Shown: in pieces, positions 1-12,262 of the stretch | Position numbering within the stretch: the first letter of the stretch is position 1 | Layout of the letters: each line of letters opens with the position of its first letter | Assembly (NCBI GenBank): GCA_019925095.2 | Contig: CM034407.1 | Location: 4,053,210 to 4,117,209, forward strand | From: Dendrolimus kikuchii | Lineage: Eukaryota > Arthropoda > Insecta > Lepidoptera > Lasiocampidae | Direction of reading: 5' to 3' | Length of the DNA: 64,000 nucleotides | The notes under the pieces: generated by a model | What the model was told of the DNA's origin: nothing | What the model saw: the letters and a program-made list of their open reading frames with translations, nothing else | Database searches by the model: none | Position numbers and translations under genes: made by a program

Positions 1-103
1 CACATACTGTCCTAGTTTGGGGCAAACCGACAACTTATAGTCTCAAGTAATGTACATAGCATAAATATATTGTATATTGTAATTTACTGAAATAAATATA
101 TTA

Positions 104-742
104 TTATATTGTATGTCTTTCAAGACCACGGGCCATAAAAATGACCAGGACTTTTGGAGGGCTTGCGTGGGGCCATGGGAAGGCCAACACGTAGAGGCTC
201 CTTGACAAATTTAATGTAAATGTGGCGTGACACTGACCGGCGATTATCCCTGTCTTCACTATATAGTAATGCACCCAAGGACAAGTCCCGGCCAGTGTAG
301 GACTATTGTGGGAAATGAGGACAAAAAGTACCGGGCTATTGTTGTGAACTGCTAATGGTACTAGGGGTCTGGCAATATGGGGACTATGGCGTCTGCCCGT
401 CGCAATGTTCAGAGAACATGGAAAAATGGGCAGACGGTGACTCGCCACCCCCTGCATGGGCCCCAAAAAATGCCATAGAAGACAGGGGCAACATGGGTGT
501 GAGTGGCTAAGGGGTGTAGAGAGGTGGGCTGCAGGTTCACCGAAGCTACTTCTGACGTGATGCCATTTATCACTTCCACCTCTGGAGCTTGAGTCTTAGC
601 TCTAGCGATCTTCACTCCGTGCCGGCCAGTTAAGGCAAGCATGGAGGCGGGGGCCTTGCCTTGGACCCCGGAGTCAGGTACGAGGTGTCGCTACTTACCT
701 AACGCTTCGCCACAAAGCCCCCCTGCGGGTATATTATTATTA
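104..742 (-). repeat. Dispersed repeat, minus-strand copy
   Basis: Read on the minus strand, about 110-235 closely matches the start of the two direct repeats at 56741 and 57133, including the stretch around GCCTCTACGTGTTGG. The rest, up to a short ATT repeat at 727-745, is GC-richer than its surroundings. Short open frames exist here but resemble no family I know and end within the repeat. It is probably a fragment of a retroelement untranslated region. The family assignment is unknown. Confidence 0.6.
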
Positions 743-745
743 TTA

Positions 746-1792
746 TCATAGCTCAGCCAAATCAACATATTTCTCGAATTCTTGTAACAACTAAACAGTT
801 AATATTTTTTATAAAAACACATATGTATTCATTTCTCAAAAACTATCAATATCCTACATATTTTGTTCAGTTTAAAGTAGGTAATATTATAGGTTTTTAG
901 AAAATAAAACTTCACAACACAACAGCATTTTTCAGTTCCCGCCAAAAACACCTATGTTGTTCTATCGGCTCACTAAACTCAAAAGCCTCAGGTTGAATTC
1001 CTAATAGGGCAATTAGAACAAATGTGCTGTTTACATACTTGTGCTGCCCATTTTACCCGCTACTTTCTTGCTGATTGCCACGGGAGTAGGCATTTTGAAT
1101 ATATAAAAATCAAATGTCTTATTTAATAGCCAATTAAAACTACAACAGAAATTATACTAACAGAATTATTTGGTTACACTCAATAACCTTAAGGATTTTT
1201 TCTGTATAATAAAACTTCTCTAGTTTAATATAGTATATTGCGCCATCTAACGCAATATTTCTAAATTATTTGTAGGTTAATTACGAAGTGTCGTAAGTAG
1301 AAACTAGGTGATCGTCGAAGTCGTCGAAGTTGATATAAATGTTTAATAGATGGCATTAGCTGTAATAGCAGATAAAATTCATAACTGATGAAAATCGTCT
1401 GTTACTTTAAGTTGTTAATAAAACATAACATTTTGATAAAAATATAACGTTTTTTGGAAAATATTTTTAATGAGTTTTTCATCTGGGCCCATACACAATT
1501 TTCCATTGCGCGGTGGACTGCTAGGCGGACTGCTAACCAGGATCGTGAATGGACTCCTTAACGAACGAGTGTTTGAATGTTGGCTATATTGACTCTGCCG
1601 GGTGCCCTAAAAATAAAACTATTAAAAAATAAAACGATGTTCAATATTTTTATGCCAGTGCCAGACGAAAATGACGAAATTAGGAATTAAAATATTCTCC
1701 TCGTTTATCTTTCACCATCACCAGTTTTCACCACCGTATCGTCGTTTTGTGAACTTTGGTGTTGACGCTTTCGCGAGTGATTGTTTAGAACA
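746..1792. other. No gene seen
   Basis: AT-rich sequence without a long open frame, RNA gene or repeat structure that I can recognise. Confidence 0.5.
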
Positions 1793-1915
1793 ATGAGTGA
1801 GAAAATCAAAACTACTTATTCTGAGGTTCATCGTTTGGGAATGCAGACGACCTGTCAGATGTCTTCGGCGCTGGCACTACTGAATATCACTAATCTCAAG
1901 AGCCTACCTACTTAA
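1793..1915 (+). other. Possible 40-residue ORF beside a splice donor
   Basis: An ATG in fair context (ACAATGA) opens 40 codons ending in TAA at 1913-1915. A good donor, GGTAAGT, follows at about 1920, and a pyrimidine-rich acceptor ending TTTCAG lies near 2535. The arrangement could be the first exon of a small transcript, but the frame closes before the donor and the peptide matches nothing I know. It may be chance. Confidence 0.15.
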
Positions 1916-2615
1916 CCTACGGTAAGTTTACTTACAGCTCGGTAGTATAACCTTTTCATATTGTGTTTAGTTGCAATACCATTGGTAATAGGTACATATT
2001 TGTGGCTTTCGGGGTTGAGACTCTGGGACCTGGCTGCGCTTTGGCACAGAGTGGCATGAGATAAAGGGAAATTAAGTTTAGGGCTATACACACATACATT
2101 CGCTTTATATATAGACACTAGATCTGTTACTTAGGCTAGGAAACACGTTTTTAGTGTCTACCAACAAGTTTTGAATAAATAATGGAAAACCAAAACTATG
2201 TTTGATAAATAAGGTATCACTTTTGTACATAAAAAATTGTCATTTGTGTTTAGGAAATACACTTACACTTGATATATCAACAGTAAAACTGTTTTTGAGT
2301 TTACTAAACGAGTTTTGAATTAGTTATTATAATTTTAAAGTTCATAATAATAGATCACAGTACTGTAAGGATTCTATATGTCAATATCGATTTTTAAATA
2401 AGAAAATCATTTTTTGCTTATATATTGCGAGTTTGAATGAGTAGTATACAACAATGGTAAATATAATTAAGATTGTATTATTAAATTCATCTTTTTTCTT
2501 GTAAATTTTCACTGCATAATTTTATTTGTTTCAGGACATCATATCGCAGGACACTGAGTGTTGGGGATGATAGAAGATGGGTCCCAGGATCTTCGCCTAG
2601 AAGTCTTGAAAATTA

Positions 2616-2717
2616 AGATTGAAGAATAGAATACACTTATAGATTGAAGAATAGAATACAATTATAGCTAGAAGAATAAGAATACACTTATAGATAGAAG
2701 AATAAGAATACACTTAT
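2616..2717. repeat. Tandem repeat, 4 units of 25-26 bp
   Basis: Four head-to-tail units begin at 2616, 2641, 2666 and 2692 (25, 25, 26 and 26 bp). Each carries a core AGAATA..AATACA followed by TTAT. Units differ by a few substitutions and a one-base insertion shared by the last two, so units 3 and 4 probably arose by a later duplication. Confidence 0.85.
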
Positions 2718-5097
2718 TTCATATGTCCAAAGACAAAAAAATCAGAAGAACGGTAGTGGTTAATGTAAAAAACATTCAAAACAATCTACAAACACAGACT
2801 ATAAAGCCCACAAGTCGAGTGAGTGTGCCATGACAGTAGTCGTCACAGCCTGTTTTTTTTTGTTTTTTTTATTAGATACTTCAGAGAAATAAATGTTCGT
2901 TCTTCGAATAATATTATTAATAATTGGTTGTAAAAGCAATATTTTCAGAAAGTTTACTATTTCCTGATCGGTTCCTTTGTCTTACTAACCATTCACTTCA
3001 TCTATCTCGATACCAGCAATTAACACTACGCCAACTTGAAAAAGTCAACTTTACAGTAGCCATGTGTCGTTCACGAATGAATCCTTCAAATGAAGTACTT
3101 CAGTTAGTTTCTGTCCTTCATTCTTTACTTCAGTTACAATTCAACCATATCTTTAGTTCAGTTTAGTTCACCGGCCGCGAACTAAAATCGGCACTGCTCG
3201 TGTCTCGTTCGTGTTCCACGAACGAGGCTTGTGCAGTGCTGATTGATAATTTGCTGTCACGCTCTGTTGTACGTACCATAATGATGTTCTATTCCTTTCA
3301 CTCAAACTTTCGCTCGATACGTACCCAGTTTTTAAGCGGTCGGGTCCTCTAACAATTTGCACTTACAGTGTACATTGCTTGTCATACAAAAAAGCTAATT
3401 TAGAACTGTCAAACAAAATAGCAATGTACAGTACCTACAGTTTACAATACGTTTGTTCCAGTTTCAAATTTTAAATATGGAATGAAGTGCATTGCTTTCA
3501 TTCGTAAGTATAGAAATAGTTATTGAACTGTGTAAAGTTTTAGTACTATTTTGAGCTTTATGTCATTAAGTTACGGATCACTGATATATTTTTAAAATTT
3601 TACTCGTCCGGCGGAGAGGGAAGGACAGGATTAGATAGGAAGAGGCACTGGGGAGAGGAATGAGGACATGGTGATAAGGATTATAGGGTTAAGGATACCA
3701 CTATCTATAGTAGTAGTATATAATAAAATATGTGTTGTTGTATGTATATCGTAAAACAAAAAAAATACGGAAAGTATCTAGAGTGTTGGCCCTAAGCCTG
3801 ATCAAGTATGAAGGGAAATCTGTGCTGTAAATTTTATTTTTACGAACCAATTTCTCTGAACAGATATACGTACTAACTTCAATTACCTATTTAACTATTC
3901 GATACGAGCTCATGTCTCAACTCGTCGAACTAATTTAAGTTTGCAATAAGATGACTCATTGAACTCTTCTTTTTACAACCTATTTCATATCTCTTGATAA
4001 ACTAGTGAAAGAAAACCGATCTACAAAGAAAACATTTTTTGTTGAACAACTGAACTATACTGAACTACTGAACTAAAAAATGGATATACATCTTTGTATC
4101 AAAAAGATATATATCACTCTTTTCTTCTTGGTGAGTGATTTTTTCCATGACTACTTTACAGTAGAGACGATTAAAGAGAATAATGAGATAACTTTTATAT
4201 TATTAGAGCTTTCTTAATGAAATTTTTATATTAAGTAGTGCTTTTAGTAATACTTAGAATGGCATTATTACATTTATGAATTTATTGTTACTTTCATATT
4301 TAGATTCACTTGGTGGGGTGTATCACCAAAACACCTATTGAAAATTACAGTCTAGACTACGCTAACTCTATTTAGCATAGTGTTTTATGAGACGCTAGTT
4401 TTAAAATACTCCCATCAAAAGGATTTCGGGAAAAAGTAGCAAAGCTATGAGTATATACATTAAATATATATTTTAATTCTATAGCTTACAGTCAACAGTA
4501 TTAATAATATCATGTTTTATAATGGATTTAACAAAGATAGCATTGTTTAATCGGGTGAAATAGGATTCACACATTACGTTATAAACTAAAGCGCCCAGAA
4601 TCACTTTTCGGTTTGTATTAATGATACGAGTTAGCATGTCATATAACAAATGATTTCAAATAAAGTTATATTTAAAATTTTGTAAATATTTCATACAATA
4701 CAAACAAAGTATTTCCTGGAGATTAAAAAAAAGTGCATAGGTAATTAATCGACTCTTTAATAAAACTTTGCAAATCAAACAGTTAAGAGCCATTTCACAA
4801 AATGATTACGCTTGAGTTTAGGTAAAATCTGCATCATTGTTTATGTGTGCGTAGCTATGCACTCAAATGTAACATAAACAGTGTATGTAACGCCAGCGTC
4901 TAGACGGAAGAAGCAATCTTGAGCCGTAATGTGATTTTATATGAGATTAATAAAAAGTTAAACATTTTATTTAGTCTAATGAAATTTTCAAGCTAGTTAA
5001 ATAGAAAAACAAGAAGTTATGGTATGTAAAATAATATAATAACAATTAACATAAAAACAATTACATATTATTGTCGGTGAACAACTAAATGCTTACG
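2718..5097. other. No gene seen
   Basis: AT-rich DNA with scattered short frames only. A GC-richer island at 3165-3360 contains an imperfect palindrome around TCGTTCGTGTTCCACGAACGA, but I cannot assign it to a family. Nothing in the stretch up to 5097 supports a gene. Confidence 0.45.
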
Positions 5098-5809
5098 CTA
5101 TATGAATATTTGGCGTAAAGGCATCATTGATCTTGCCTTTCTTGGGTCTATGATTTCCGGTAATACGCATTCTTTGTAAAACCGAGTCAATTTGGGTAGC
5201 ATTTTCTCCTGCCAAAAAAGTCATCTTTCTTTACTCTTATTACTTTCAATGGAATATCAGGCCCAGTCCATACAGCAAATACACATATTTCTTTTTTCGC
5301 TATGTGCAACTGGCCCTGAACCTGGTAGTACCAGTCGTGATTTTTGTTCATCTCGATTTCAGATTGGCTATTATATTCACTTTGAAATATTTCAGATTTT
5401 TAGCTTGCGAAGCGGTATCAGGATCTATTTCAAAAAGTGAGCTTGGACATTTCACTTCCACTAATCCTTCACTGCACAATCCATCCGGTGTTGCGCGTAA
5501 ATAAAAATATTCTTCGTCTATAAAAATACCACATTTATCTATATTAGTATTTTCTGTGACACTGAGTTGCGCCAAAGGCTTTGGGTCACTGTCTCTACCA
5601 TGTTTTATTGAGGCAATGTGGTCTAGGTTATATGTATATAAAACGGATTTTACAAGGGGAGCAGAATTTTGGTTTGCTCGCATTTTGCAAATTTTACCAA
5701 AGAAGGACGCAGTAAGTATACACCTTCTAAGTTCGAGCCACAAAGAGCTTTCAGCCTGTAATACAGTAGCTCTCTCAATTTCATAGCGGTTTAACGCTTG
5801 TTCTTTTAA
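5098..5809 (-). pseudogene. YqaJ-type nuclease domain, C-terminal part of a Mutator-like gene
   Basis: This is the 3' portion of the gene whose 5' portion lies at 8646-10216. The protein shows the YqaJ/lambda-exonuclease-like pattern: an N-terminal helix region (ERATVLQAES), the acidic motif ATPDGL, then VEVKCP with the paired Glu and Lys of the active site, and downstream a QVQGQLH motif. It ends at TAG 5098-5100. Two frameshifts, near 5350 and near 5215, break the frame, so this copy cannot make a full protein. The nuclease is normally joined to a Mutator-like transposase domain in insect proteins, and here the two halves are separated only by a piggyBac insertion. Family identity is clear. 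Whether it is a mobile element or a domesticated family is unknown. Confidence 0.8.
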
Positions 5810-8645
5810 CCCTTTAACGGTCATAACGATCTAGATAAGATAAATTGAATCTGATTTCGAATTAGAGTTATTTTTTATGCAAAAAAATATAAAATAAAAA
5901 AAATTACGAATACGAGTTTTTTTTAAATGGTGGTAAACATATTCCCTCTGCCTGCAGTGGAGATATAAAGTGACAAATTCTCTCTAGAATTGATGTGGGA
6001 GGCGAGGAAAAAAGATGTGTACAAAGCTTATATTACTATATGAAAATTGCGTACATGTTTTTTGGTGAGGAAAGAGGATAAGTTGCCAAGGACAATTGTA
6101 GAAATCGAGACGAAAAAATTATGTTGGTGCTTCTTTATGAAAGTTTAGAAAGCATGGTGTTACGCATAATGGAACTTCACACTTGTTACACTTGATCTTA
6201 GATCGCTTATCCTTTATCTTAGTACTACAACATCGGCATCTTTGATACGAAGGCAGATCAACTGGCATGTGATCTCCTACATTAGAAAAGCGAGTTTCTG
6301 GGGCAGTAACATAAACAGATTTTTGTTAATTATCGGAAGCTGCAGCTTTTTTTCTCACGATGTAGTTAACGCCAACAGAACGACGTTTTCGATAAGAAAA
6401 CCCTCCAATAAGACCTCTAGCTAAGGCGACGCGGAACTCTAGGTTAGTAAGTTTAGCAGCATTCACATTTTTGCTGTAAAGCAAAAATGAATTTGTGATG
6501 CAACTATCAAGTAGGAAGTAAAATATGCGAAGCCACCACCGTTTGCTCCTTCGTCCTACCGAATATGTACTTTTGATATGATCGAAGTGATCAACTCCAC
6601 CCATTCTTTTCGTGTACTCTTTTACTACTGCGGGACAGCGAACTTCAGTCTTGGTACCATCCCTTTGCGTTCTGGTTACAGATGTTACATTGACTTTTGG
6701 GTGAAAAGCATTGGTCAAAAATAGAACTTCCTTTGTATCCTGCCAAACCACAAAAGCTACGTTTCCTTTTACTCGCCATTTACATTGACCTTTTTCCAAT
6801 TTCAGTTTCTTTTTGCTTTTTACAATTTTAGGTAAGTCTGCCCTTTGCCTGCGTACAGTGCCGGTAGCATGAATACTATTGACATACAGATAATTCATGA
6901 TATCATAACCACAAAAAAAGTTATCAAATGTGACATGCACGGCTACCATTCCTTTTAATTTTTCTGTCAACTTCGTGATCACCTTTGCTCCTAAATTATC
7001 TTCTACTCTGTCACCATCTTTTCCAGTATATATATCAAACTCATATATATAACCTGTATAACTGTCACAGCGGCACCACACCTTGAAGCTCCTTTTTATG
7101 GGCTTTAGGGGCATGTATTGCTTCAGCGAGGACCTTCCTTTGAAAACAATCATCGATTCGTCTATTGACTGTGATGAAGAGTTGCATGCATTTTCTTGAA
7201 AAACCCTGTTGAGGATTGTCACCAATGGCCGAATTTTATATAATTTGTCATAAGCGGGGTTAGATCTCGCAGATTGCTTATAATTGTCGTTCAAATGTAA
7301 ACATCGTAAGATTTGCTTGAATCTTCTGTATGGCATGGTAGAAGATATTTCGTCAACTCTAAAAGCGGGATCTGATGACCAGTAAAGTTCTAAAGAAGGT
7401 AAAATATTGTAGCCCATTATAATTATGATTCCTAAGAAAGCCTTCAATTCTTTGGTATCAATATCGGTCCACCCCACTACGGAATTTTGATCAGCATATC
7501 GGTTAGTTTCTGTAACAATCAATTCAAAAACTTCTAGAGTAAAAAAATTTTCGAAGTGACGAATAGGCCTAGCATTTGATGGTAACATGCGTGTTGGAGT
7601 CATGGGGACACTATCAAAGGTGTCAGGTGCTGGCCTGTTGTCAGTCCACAAATTTTTCTTCCACATATCTTCATCTTCGTCCGAAGTAGCCGTTGCTGGT
7701 TCTAATTCTGACTCTAAAGACTCGTTATCACTAATTGAATCGCTATCTCTATGTTCTGGACTTTCTTCAGCTATCCTTTTCCGTCCTATCACACTTCCCG
7801 TCCCAAGTCCACTTCCTCGTCCCAACCCACGTCCACTTCCCCGTCCCGTCCCACGTACATTTCCCCGCCCTCTTGCAGGTAATGTGGGTTGACCTATTCC
7901 AGGGTAAGTGCTACTAGGCAAGTCTGCACTATACGTAGAAGGTTGCAGCGATTCCAAAGACCTTAGTGTTTCAATAGACTGTAGGCCTTGGTTATCACTC
8001 GATGTGGAAGGCTGAGGTAAAGCCCTTATTGCGTCAGTAGACCGCAGTTCTGGTTCATCTAAGTCCTCTAAAATCCGCTGCAGTTTTGTGGAGTTATAAT
8101 GAACATTTTCCTCATCTGACTCCTCTTCACCTTCGGACTGGTCTGGATCTGATGGGAAACCAAACATATCCTCTAGTGCCGACTCTATTTCAAATTCTTT
8201 TAAAGGTTTTTTGCTCATTTTCAGTCAATCTGTAAAGTTATAAAAAGTAAGCCTTGTAACCACAACCTCTAACCAGAGGGAATATTCTTCCCACCAAGAA
8301 AAAACCTCAAAAAAAGAAATTAGTATAAGATAAACCAAAAATATACCTCATTTCTAAGATACTAGATACAAATCTACAAAATCTAGAAGAACTTACCACA
8401 AATCACCACGTAGCTTCGCCAGATTTATACCGATTTCGCTCTCAGTTGAAAAATCTCCTGTTTTTAATTTTCACTGAACCCTTTCGAAAAAGAAACTTAT
8501 CTAACCTGTCAATGTCAAATTAAAAAACAATACTTTCTTTTTTTATAATTTGTGTTGCCAAATCGAAAAAGTTGAAAGATAAACGGGTTTTCTTTTACTA
8601 TAAAAAAAGTTGGTGGGAAAAATATTCCCTCTAACTGTAAAAGGG
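5810..8645 (-). mobile_element. piggyBac transposon, complete, TTAA-flanked
   Basis: The element is bounded by TTAA at 5806-5809 and 8646-8649. Its termini begin CCCTTTAACGGT on the left and CCCTTTTACAGT on the right, read inward, so the short inverted repeats are imperfect. Subterminal GAGGGAATAT-like blocks occur inside both ends. The length is 2836 bp. It carries one transposase gene on the minus strand and sits inside the coding sequence of the Mutator/YqaJ gene. Confidence 0.9.
6119..8218 (-). CDS. piggyBac transposase with an early stop before its cysteine-rich tail
   Basis: A 630-codon frame runs uninterrupted from ATG 8216-8218 to TAA 6326-6328. It has an acidic, low-complexity N-terminus with Gly-Arg repeats (residues about 110-150), then the DDE_Tnp_1_7 catalytic core. 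The catalytic aspartates are visible in SIDESMIVFKG, VTFDNFFCG, VWQDTKEV and MGGVDHFDH. After the TAA the same frame continues for about 69 codons to TAA 6119-6121. That stretch carries the cysteine-rich DNA-binding domain (CRCC, CNKC, CVTPC, then His) that normally ends piggyBac transposases. One nonsense mutation therefore separates catalytic core and tail. The protein would otherwise be of normal family length. Without readthrough it is probably inactive or altered in end binding. Confidence 0.88.
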
Positions 8646-10216
8646 TTAAATTGTTCAAAAACAGTTGTTTTCCTCGCTCATAATCTGCAGCTTCCATATC
8701 CGGTCTTTCACATTCTCCATAATGAGCATCTACAGGATTAAAATTAATTTTTTTGCGAGTACTACCTGCACGTGCTATTACTTCTCGAGTATTTTTTACA
8801 TATCTTCTGGTTTCCAACAATTTTAAATATTTTCCTGGACTAGTGTGACAAATTGACTTATAAAAAGTGTATTGTGGTTTGCCGGTATTAAAAGATACCA
8901 CTGCGGCATAACACCTTGTAGTGTAGGAGTTTTTTAGCGAAAAATTTACGCGTTTCCCACCTACTATCTTAGCCACAATACTATTGAATTGTTCTGCGCG
9001 ATTATTGGTGTGGTCATATAGAAGGCTTCGGGAATTATAGGCGAGTTGAGATACGTTCTTTTTAATCTTCAAAAACAGCGTAGGTATTAGTGGGACTAGA
9101 TTAGGCACTTTTTTTCTCTCATCTGTGCAGTAATAACTATCACAATTTGAATGGTCCCCAAAGATGTGATGTGGGCTATTTAAAATGTACTTTTGGAGGT
9201 TTTCAATTTTACAGGAACTTGAACTGATGTCTTGTTGTCTCTGTCTAATAGCAGCACGAACAGCAGTACGTAGCCTTTTCATACGGTCCATATTTAAAAA
9301 TTTACGCTCGTTTAAAGGAATAGTTGTATCTTTTTGAAGAAGCATATTTTTTCCATTATAATTTCGCAACTAGTTTATACATTCAATTTTTTGAATTGGA
9401 ATATCCGGATATGGTCGACTCTCCAATATACTTTTATAGGTACTAGAATCGCCATCGGCAATCAGGATGTTATAAATTAAATTTCTGCCTTTAATGGAAT
9501 TTTTAAAACCTTCAACTAATATCGCTTGTTCCATGCTGGTTGAAGATCCCGAATGGTTTTTAGTACATTTGTGGGGTCTTGCTGGCTGGCCTTTTTTGTT
9601 TGCTCGGGCGCACACAATATTTGTTTCGTAACCCAATGTGTAGCACTTTACCATTATTTTCTCCGATTATGGCTGCAACAGCAGAAAGGGCAGAATAATT
9701 ATTTTTATACGAGCGTTTGCCCCAACAGGCATCCGCTTCTACCGGTATCATGGCTATACCCGCATTATTAATATCGCCTCGTGATTTGGCCGCCTCAATT
9801 TCCTGTTTAGCAGCATTTACCATAGTTTCTTCAGCAGCAGCCTTCCACATATCAGAAATAGCGTCGTGTTTTTTACTGTATAAACGAAATGGCATTGTTG
9901 GCAAATCCATCGAAGCAGTGATCTCATTAAGGTTTGATAGACCAATTCCCGTAATGATTGAACCTGATACCACCCCAGCATTAAGGTCAAGTTTTGCTTC
10001 AGTTGTGTTGCTGTCCGAAGTTTTTAGAACAAAGCTAGATCCACACATCGTACACTTAATGTCAAATTTAGATATGAGGCCCACCTGTTTCTCTTTGCAT
10101 ATTTTGAGATAATTCAATTTGCAGCCGAATTTCTCGCTGTGTTCGCTTATATTTATTAATTGATTCCAAAAGTATTGAAAATCAATTATCTTTCTGCCAT
10201 CAACTGTATAATCGTC
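8646..10216 (-). pseudogene. Mutator-like transposase domain, 5' part of a Mutator/YqaJ gene
   Basis: The frame begins right after a 3' splice site read on the minus strand (TTTTTTTTAG, exon from 10216). It encodes the insect Mutator-like domain: an N-terminal DGRKIIDF and CTMCG region, then EADACWGKRSYKNNY with the first catalytic Asp, then LIADGDSSTYK with the second. The frame shifts near 9600 and has an in-frame TAG at 9370-9372. It then reads on through a cysteine/histidine-containing segment to the piggyBac boundary at 8646, where it is in phase with the YqaJ half beginning at 5809. Upstream exon or exons would lie beyond 10217, where a LINE has inserted. The product would be a DDE-type transposase fused to a nuclease. 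This copy is dead. Confidence 0.82.
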
Positions 10217-10285
10217 CTAAAAAAAGTAATACTTCATAAATAATCACATTTAAATTTAAAAAAAAATTACTGTGTACAAAAATAC

Positions 10286-12253
10286 TTTTTTTTTTTTTTT
10301 TATTCCGTATAGGTTCGCGTTTGACCATTATCTCGCTCGATTTGAGCGGAGATATGGTCTAAGATCGAGCACGCTTACCTAGAAGGTACCTATTCACACG
10401 AGACTTGAAGACACCCAGATTGTAGGTTTCGGGAAAAACAGACTCCGGCAGTGAGTTCCACTCCTTTGCGGTGCGCATAATAAAGGTGGACTCGCTTTGT
10501 TCGTATAGGTGGTATGTCCACCATATAGCGGTGCCGCATGCCAGTGCGTCTGGTTGTCCGATGATGGAAGGGAGACGGCGGGATGAGATTGAAAAGCTCC
10601 AATGCACACTCCAAAATGTATCCGATAGAAAACCGACAAGCTGGCAACTCTGCGTCGATGTTCGAGACTTTGTAATTTGTCATTAAATAGCTGGTCGTTG
10701 CCTATCAACTTCCTGGCTCTCCGCTCAATCGATTCTAGTGCCTCGAGTTGGTATTTGGCTGAGCCATCCCAAAGATGAGAACAGTACTCCATACATGCCC
10801 GTATTTGTGCTTTATACAGCATGAGCAACTGTTCTGAAGTGAAGTACTGCCTCACCTTTGATAGTATGCCCAGCTTTTTAGCTGCAGTTTGGGCTATAGA
10901 CTCGATGTATGAGCCGAAATTGAGACTAAATGTTAAAGAGATACCAAGAAGTTGAAGCCCGTCGGTCACCGGCACAGACACACCCCGAAAAGTAGGAGTC
11001 AGATCAAAGGAACTCCTTTTTGCTGTGAAAAGACACGCCTGAGTTTTAGAAGCATTAAACGAGACTAGATTGGCTTCGCCCCAGTCAGAAACTGTCCTTA
11101 GAGTCTCGTTCAACCGCTCCACCATTGTCTCTCTGAGAGCGTGGGTCTCGGATGTAACAGCCTACCCGCTGGATGTGTATCTTTCAACAACGGTGCTGTC
11201 GTCTGCATAACCAAAAATTCCGGGCTTGAGCAGGTTGTTGATATAAAGCACAAAGAGCGTTGCAGAGAGAACCGACCCCTGAGGAACGCCGGCATTGATT
11301 GCCATAGGTTCGGAGGAGTAACCATCTATGACTCCTTGTATCGATCGGTTCCTCAGGAAGTCTGATATCCAGGCGCAAAGACCATCCGGTAGACCGTACG
11401 CTGGGATCTTGCTTATTAGGCTATCGTGCCAAACTCTGTCGAAGGCTTTCGAGATACCTAGAGATACCGCAAGGGCTTCCCCATACCTCTCGATTGCCTC
11501 ACTACAGATGTGTGAGATGTACGATAGAAGGTCTCCTGTCGATCGGTTTCGGCGAATTCCGTATTGTCGATCGCTCAGAGTGTAGTTCCCATCTAGGTAC
11601 GTTAATAGCCTGACGTTCAGTATACGCTCCATACTTTTACAAAGAATGGATGTAACTGAGATGGGCCTGTAGTTGGTAGGATCAGCACGACTACCTTTTT
11701 TCGGTACAGGTTGTACATTTGCAAGCTTCCAGGAATTTGGTACTTTCCCAGTACTCAAAGAGAGGCGGAACAGGCGTGTCAATACAGGTGCAAGCTCAGG
11801 CGCACAGTTTTTTAGTACTATTGCTGGAATTCCGTCCGGGCCACTGGCTTTATTCACGTCTAGACCACGCAATGTTTTACGGACCTCAATCTGGCGGATG
11901 CGTATTTCAGCCATATATGTTTCGCATTGAGGTATAAGTGGAGGTAATGCATTTTTAGGGTCAAGGCGTGAATTTTCAGCGAAGAGGGTCGCAAATAAAT
12001 TTGCCTTATCCTCAGCGGAGTGGGCCAGTGATCCATCTGCTCTCAGCAGTGGGGGTAGCGAGAGGCGACAGAAGTTTGATTCAACCGACTTTGCTAGGGA
12101 CCAAAAAGCTTTACTACCAGTCGGGTATGATGCTAGTTTGCTCCCTATTTTGCCTATGTGATTGAATCTAGCTTTCTGTAGTACTTTTTTGCACGATTTG
12201 GCAGCCCTGTTGAAGGCTCTCTTTTTTTCTTTTAGATCTCCAGCTTTACATCT
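10286..12253 (-). mobile_element. Non-LTR retrotransposon (CR1/Jockey-like LINE), 5'-truncated
   Basis: The element runs on the minus strand. It ends in a 16-base poly(A) (T-run 10286-10301 on the plus strand) preceded by a short 3' UTR, and starts abruptly at about 12253 inside the N-terminal part of its RT region. No endonuclease domain is present, which fits 5' truncation. It lies in or next to an intron of the Mutator/YqaJ gene. I could not define a target duplication. Confidence 0.75.
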
Positions 12254-12262
12254 AGGCACCAA
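10359..12262 (-). pseudogene. LINE reverse transcriptase, catalytically dead
   Basis: The reverse transcriptase of this LINE is encoded in three frames. 11162-12262 holds the fingers and palm with GPDGIP, NYRPIS, the motif A region SLGISKAFDRVW, GVPQGSVLS, and the catalytic box FGYADDS. 10394-11125 holds the thumb and C-terminal region. 10359-10607 holds the last conserved segment ([13 protein letters not shown]). Motif A should read LD at the start of ..ISKAFD. Here the codon at 11456-11458 is GGT, so the metal-binding aspartate is glycine. With at least two frameshifts as well, the element cannot retrotranspose by itself. Confidence 0.85.

Noticed and set aside
104..642. Two minus-strand frames as possible genes
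   Set aside because: They lie in a dispersed repeat and show no recognisable domain.
7587..7917. Proline-rich frames opposite piggyBac
   Set aside because: Shadows of the Gly-Arg repeat in the transposase N-terminus.
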